Under the pieces are notes generated by a model. That model made no database searches and was not told the origin of the DNA. It saw only the letters and a program-made list of their open reading frames with translations. The position numbers and the translations under genes were made by a program. A stretch of DNA of 9,362 nucleotides, taken from NCBI GenBank assembly GCA_016795125.1, contig JAEUIG010000471.1, positions 1-9,362 on the forward strand, in the 5' to 3' direction. This DNA is from Planctomycetaceae bacterium (GTDB lineage Bacteria > Planctomycetota > Planctomycetia > Planctomycetales > Planctomycetaceae). Positions 5,926-9,362 of the stretch are shown in pieces (positions within the stretch are counted from its first letter, which is position 1; the number at the start of each line of letters is the position of its first letter).

Positions 5926-8031
5926 TCAGTCGGCCAGCAGATGCGACCGGAGCAGTTCGACTGTGCGGCAGGCGCGCGCCTCGAACACCCTGGGATCGGG
6001 CGCCCGTCCGACCGGCCTGACAGTCACGTCGATCTCAATGCGTCTCATCGAGGCCGACCGTTTGGAGACCTGCTGGTCTCCGAGCACGACGATCATTTCC
6101 ACCGGCTGGCGGCGCGAATCGGAGCCCCACCGGCCGAAGATCGTCGATTCGCCGACCCGCATGGCGATCAGGTTCTCCTGCACGTCCAGCAGGCGGGCAC
6201 GATGGTCTTCGACGAAGCCTTTCAGCTTCGCGACCAGGATGTCCTCCGCCTGGCAGGCGACGAACTTCGCAGTATGGACCAGTTCCCCGACTGGCGCCGA
6301 CGTCTCGGCTTCAGCGGTCGCGTCATCCCCGGCAATCCGGTAGCACACCCGGTTGCGTCCGCCGCGCTTGGCGTCGAACAGCGCCTGGTCGGCGCGCTGC
6401 AGCACCGACTCGGGCGTGTCATCGGGACCAATCTCTGCGACGCCGAATGATGCGGTCACGCGGATCTCCTTGGAGTTGACAAGCCGGGCGTTCTGGATCG
6501 CGCGCCGCACGCGGTCGGCGCGCTGCACTGTCTGTTCGAGCGGCGTTCCCGGGCACAGGATCAGGAACTCCTCCCCGCCGTAGCGTCCGAGCGTCTCGGC
6601 AGAATACAGCTCATCTCCAAGCAGGCGGACGAGACCCACGAGGACATCGTCGCCGGCTGCATGGTCGTGCAGGTCGTTGACCTGCTTGAAGTGGTCGAGA
6701 TCGAGGAAAATGACGCTGAACGGTTCATCGCAGCGATGCTGCTGGTACTCCGCATACAGTTCGCTGAGTCGCGATTCGAGCTGTCCGCGATTGGCGGCGC
6801 CGGTCAGCGGGTCCTGGTTGGCGGCCTCGCGCAGCTCCTTGTAGAGCACGGAGTTCTTTTTGGAGTGAGACAGATCGCGGACGATCTCGGCGACGCCGAG
6901 GAGCCGGCCGTTGGCGTCGTGCAAAGGCAGTGCATGGAACTCGATTTCACGCCGCTGTTCGGTGTCTCCCGGCAACTTGAGCACCGAACAATGCGACTGG
7001 CTGGTTTCGACGACGCGATGCAGCGGATAGGCCGAATCGGGAAGCGGCCGGCCGACCGCGTCCAGGGCGCCGATCAGCCTGCGCGACCAGGGTTCGCCCG
7101 GCGTGAATGTGGCGGTCGGCAGGACGCGTGCCAGTCCCGTGCTGCAGACGACGAGCTTGAGGTCCGCATCAGTGAGGTAATAGGCGTCGTACAGGCTCTC
7201 GAGCACGTACAGGTAGGCAAAAGCGTTGCACAGCGCGCTGGCCTGCCCGACGGTCGTCGCGTCGACGGGAGCGCTGGCGCGGACGGCTTCCACCGCCTGC
7301 TGGTGATCGCCCAGCAGAGACTGCCCGCCTCCGGCCAGCCACCGCCGCAACGCAGCGATGACATTGCGATCCAGTTGCCGGTCGGACTCGAGCAGTTCCG
7401 TGACGGCCGCGCTGTGCGACAAGTGCTGCCGGTACGACTGATCGTGCACCAGCGAGTCGTACATGTCGGCGACAGACAGAATCCGCGCACCCTGGTGGCG
7501 ATCTGCGGCCGCGTCCGTGTCGGTCGGCGCCAGTGACGCGCGGGCCGCCTGCGCAATCAGCGTCACGACGTCCTGATGCAACCGGCACGCCTGCAGAATC
7601 GTCAGGCCGACGCACTGGTTCTGTGCCACCAGCTCGGCCTCGTCGGGGCTGAGGGTGCCCGGTTTGCGCAGGATGCTGTCCGGCACTCCGATCTTGCCGA
7701 TGTCGTGCAGCAGCGCAGCCAGCTCGATCACGCGCAGCTCGTGATCCTCCCAGCCCAGTTCCCGCGCAATCCCGACGCAGGTGAGAGCGACGCGGCGCGC
7801 GTGGTAGATCGTGGCCGCGTCGCGGTAGTGCAGCGCGGACAACAGGCTGCGCAGCACGCCCGGTCGGACCAGCGACTGGTACGGGTCGTCTGCGTCCGAT
7901 TCAGTCGGATCGTCCGCCTGCCGCAGCAGCGTGATCAGCGTCAGGAGAATCCGGGATGAGTCGGCCGGATGGGCGCTGGGCGCGGCGGGCGGACTGCGAT
8001 CCCGGTTGACGGCTTCGGTTGTGACAGCCAT
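5926..8031 (-). CDS. Degenerate HD-GYP-like / PAS / GGEEF signalling protein
   Basis: A 701-residue cytoplasmic signalling protein with no signal peptide. Domains in order: an HD-GYP-like region (~60-230), a PAS-like sensor (~274-389, around YDAYYLTDADLKLVV), a GGDEF diguanylate cyclase (~400-568) and an unrecognised C-terminal region (~575-701). The cyclase is predicted active: DLDHF metal site at 444-448 and GGEEF at 485-489. The HD part keeps His77, HDIGK at 109-113 and Asp189 in VADMYD, but the later His of HPxxG is lost (QNQCVG) and HHExxxGxGYP is absent, so c-di-GMP hydrolysis is unlikely. The inhibitory RxxD I-site reads YSAE. I chose ATG at 8031 with AGGGA four bases upstream; the frame extends to 8124. 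It is 155 bases upstream of the DUF1559 gene. Confidence 0.93.
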   Translation of the reverse strand: MAVTTEAVNRDRSPPAAPSAHPADSSRILLTLITLLRQADDPTESDADDPYQSLVRPGVLRSLLSALHYRDAATIYHARRVALTCVGIARELGWEDHELRVIELAALLHDIGKIGVPDSILRKPGTLSPDEAELVAQNQCVGLTILQACRLHQDVVTLIAQAARASLAPTDTDAAADRHQGARILSVADMYDSLVHDQSYRQHLSHSAAVTELLESDRQLDRNVIAALRRWLAGGGQSLLGDHQQAVEAVRASAPVDATTVGQASALCNAFAYLYVLESLYDAYYLTDADLKLVVCSTGLARVLPTATFTPGEPWSRRLIGALDAVGRPLPDSAYPLHRVVETSQSHCSVLKLPGDTEQRREIEFHALPLHDANGRLLGVAEIVRDLSHSKKNSVLYKELREAANQDPLTGAANRGQLESRLSELYAEYQQHRCDEPFSVIFLDLDHFKQVNDLHDHAAGDDVLVGLVRLLGDELYSAETLGRYGGEEFLILCPGTPLEQTVQRADRVRRAIQNARLVNSKEIRVTASFGVAEIGPDDTPESVLQRADQALFDAKRGGRNRVCYRIAGDDATAEAETSAPVGELVHTAKFVACQAEDILVAKLKGFVEDHRARLLDVQENLIAMRVGESTIFGRWGSDSRRQPVEMIVVLGDQQVSKRSASMRRIEIDVTVRPVGRAPDPRVFEARACRTVELLRSHLLAD

Positions 8032-8096
8032 GCGATCCCTCGAAATGGGACAGAGACCGCCGTATGTGAAGTGAGACCGTCGGCGATCTTGTCGCA

Positions 8097-8124
8097 ACGC
8101 TACGTCACCGGAGTGACGAGTCAA
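8097..8124 (-). promoter_or_regulatory. Candidate promoter with dyad filling the spacer
   Basis: On the - strand, TTGACT (8124-8119) is followed after 16 bases by TAGCGT (8102-8097). The 16-base spacer is itself a perfect inverted repeat, CGTCAC-TCCG-GTGACG (8118-8103). It lies about 65 bases upstream of the GGEEF gene start. The -35 is good (5 of 6) and the -10 weak (3 of 6). A regulator bound here would sit between the polymerase contacts. Confidence 0.35.
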
Positions 8125-8198
8125 ACCGGCCGACGTGGTCCGGCATCGAGAAGAACGCGGCTCGCCCGGGAAGTCGGTCAGCGGAACCGGCGTAACCG

Positions 8199-9044
8199 CT
8201 ACGACCGGCCCAGTTCCTGTGAGCGCCGCGTGGCCGCCATGACCGCATTCATCAGCACGCCGCGCAACCCGCCGCGTTCGAGCTCGTGCAGTCCGGCGAT
8301 TGTTGTGCCTCCGGGGCTGGCCACGGCATCCTTCAGGGCGCCCGGATGCTGGCCCGTGGTCAGCACCATCTGGGCGGCGCCGAGCAGCGTTTGCGCCGCC
8401 AGCCGCATGGCAACGTCGCGCGGCAATCCGGCGGCCACGCCGCCGTCGCTGAGCGCTTCGATCATCTGAAACGCGTAGGCCGGTCCGCTGCCAGAAAGTC
8501 CCGTGACGGCATCCAACAGCGGTTCGGGAACCTGCACGGCCAAACCGACCGTCTCCAGCAGCGACTTCGTCAACGCGGCATCGGCCGGAGTCGCGGCAGC
8601 TCCGATCGAGAATCCGGAGGCGCCCTGGCCAACGAGACAGGGAGTGTTCGGCATCACGCGTACGATGCGCGCCTGCTCGCCCAGCATCGACGACAACGTC
8701 GCCAGCGGCATCCCGGCGGCGATGGAGATCACCAGCTGCGACGGCTTCAGCAGGGGGCGCAATTCTCCGAGAACGCTTCGCAGAGACTGCGGCTTAACCG
8801 CCAGCACGATGACGTTGGCCCGCGCGACCACGGCCGCGTTGTCGGCGACGATCTCGCCGCAGGCCGCCTCTTCAAACGCAGTGCGGGCGGCGGGTTCCAC
8901 GTCGCTGGCGACGATCCGGTCGGCAGAAGCGAAACCAGACTGGACCAGGCCGCGAGCGAGGGCAGTCGCCATTCGGCCTGCGCCGATGAATCCGATTTCA
9001 ATCACGGCGCCGGACTGCGTGCGTGTGGACGATGCGGTCGACAT
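8199..9044 (-). CDS. proC: Pyrroline-5-carboxylate reductase
   Basis: ProC catalyses the last step of proline biosynthesis, reducing 1-pyrroline-5-carboxylate with NAD(P)H in the cytoplasm. The 281-residue protein has the N-terminal Rossmann motif GFIGAGRM (18-25), the VKPQ segment, MPNTP at 131-135, LSGSGPAYAF at 183-192 and the family signature around SPGGTTIAGLHELE beginning at 243, so it is full length. The ATG at 9044 adds about 13 residues before the usual start (VIEIGFIG); a GTG at 9005 would give a more standard 268-residue form, and neither has a clear Shine-Dalgarno. It precedes the GGEEF gene by 167 bases that contain a candidate promoter, so the two are probably separate units. 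No proA or proB is in the window. Confidence 0.97.
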   Translation of the reverse strand: MSTASSTRTQSGAVIEIGFIGAGRMATALARGLVQSGFASADRIVASDVEPAARTAFEEAACGEIVADNAAVVARANVIVLAVKPQSLRSVLGELRPLLKPSQLVISIAAGMPLATLSSMLGEQARIVRVMPNTPCLVGQGASGFSIGAAATPADAALTKSLLETVGLAVQVPEPLLDAVTGLSGSGPAYAFQMIEALSDGGVAAGLPRDVAMRLAAQTLLGAAQMVLTTGQHPGALKDAVASPGGTTIAGLHELERGGLRGVLMNAVMAATRRSQELGRS

Positions 9045-9250
9045 GCTGTTGGAGGAGTTGCCAGTTGGGCAGGGAATGCCAGACGATTTTAACGTGGTTC
9101 GGACGGATGCCTGAACCGTTCCGGCGCTGTTGCGAGGTATCAGAAGAGTCCGGCCAAACAGACGAGAACTCAGCCTTCTGCAAAGCCTTACGACCGCGCG
9201 GCTTGGATCGATTGCCCGGCCATCGGGTGTCCCGCAGCGGACGCTCTTAC

Positions 9251-9256
9251 TATAAT
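9251..9256 (+). promoter_or_regulatory. TATAAT box upstream of the right-edge frame
   Basis: A perfect TATAAT in otherwise GC-rich sequence, 25 bases before the ATG at 9282. The best-spaced -35 (TGTCCC at 9228-9233) is poor. On the opposite strand the overlapping TATAGT (9254-9249) is a 5-of-6 match that could serve proC, suggesting a divergent promoter region. Spacing to both genes is plausible, but this is by eye. Confidence 0.35.
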
Positions 9257-9281
9257 CGCCGCAACCTCTGCACCGATAGCT

Positions 9282-9362
9282 ATGGCGAAACTCGCGGAAT
9301 TGCTGCGTTCCAATCGGTCGTCGGCCGGAGATACGCGGCCCGGGGATGATTGTCACGATTGC
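9282..9362 (+). CDS. Possible 5' end of an unidentified gene, cut by window edge
   Basis: An ATG opens a frame of 27 codons without a stop to the window edge (beginning MAKLAELLRS, ending in a C-x-x-C pair, CHDC). A perfect TATAAT lies 25 bases upstream, but no Shine-Dalgarno is visible. Too little is present to assign a family; the CxxC could be the start of a metal-binding or redox site. It would be divergent from proC. A competing frame on the opposite strand is the non-coding-looking upstream extension of proC. Confidence 0.35.
   Translation, partial: MAKLAELLRSNRSSAGDTRPGDDCHDC

Noticed and set aside
6661..7536. Open frame of 291 codons on the + strand within the GGEEF gene
   Set aside because: Antisense shadow of a well-supported multidomain gene; the product shows no domain.
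9045..9356. N-terminal extension of proC by 104 residues
   Set aside because: The extension has no family similarity and odd composition, and it covers the probable promoter region; ProC proteins start close to the GxGxM motif.

Overview
The window looks like a chromosomal segment from a GC-rich member of the Planctomycetota. The evidence is a combination of marker families: a Tat-exported DUF1501 protein, a DUF1559 pseudopilin-like protein with the C-terminal H-x9-DG motif, and a PAS-GGDEF protein with an eroded HD domain of a kind I recall from planctomycetes. There is no sign of phage, transposase, plasmid, CRISPR or RNA genes. Most of the window is ordinary housekeeping and phylum-typical sequence; the interest lies in unusual domain states and in non-coding palindromic elements.

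Left half, + strand. After a short palindromic repeat (77-101) comes a small four-helix membrane protein of unknown function (151-702). It is followed by an orphan DUF1501 protein (782-2047), a CYTH-domain phosphohydrolase/cyclase-type protein (2085-2645) and recA (2747-3853). recA has its own upstream region with a plausible sigma70-type promoter and overlapping dyads near the expected transcription start.

Centre, 3854-4215. This gene-free gap lies between convergent genes. It holds a small hairpin, a long imperfect inverted repeat built from 9-nt-spaced CACGGAG units (4015-4099), and an 18-bp near-palindrome (4149-4166).

Right half, - strand, read from right to left. The order is proC (proline biosynthesis), a 701-residue degenerate-HD/PAS/GGEEF signalling protein, the DUF1559 pseudopilin-like protein, and a HEAT-repeat probable lipoprotein. 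The last two are adjacent and probably co-transcribed. The lipoprotein's start is puzzling: the ATG with a ribosome binding site is out of frame by one base with an otherwise perfect lipoprotein signal peptide. At the right edge a + strand frame preceded by a perfect TATAAT begins (9282) and runs off the window, probably divergent from proC.

I see no clear multi-gene undescribed system. The best candidates for novelty are the HD-like/PAS/GGEEF protein, which has lost HD ligands and the I-site and carries an unrecognised C-terminal domain, and a 16-bp dyad that exactly fills the spacer of its candidate promoter.
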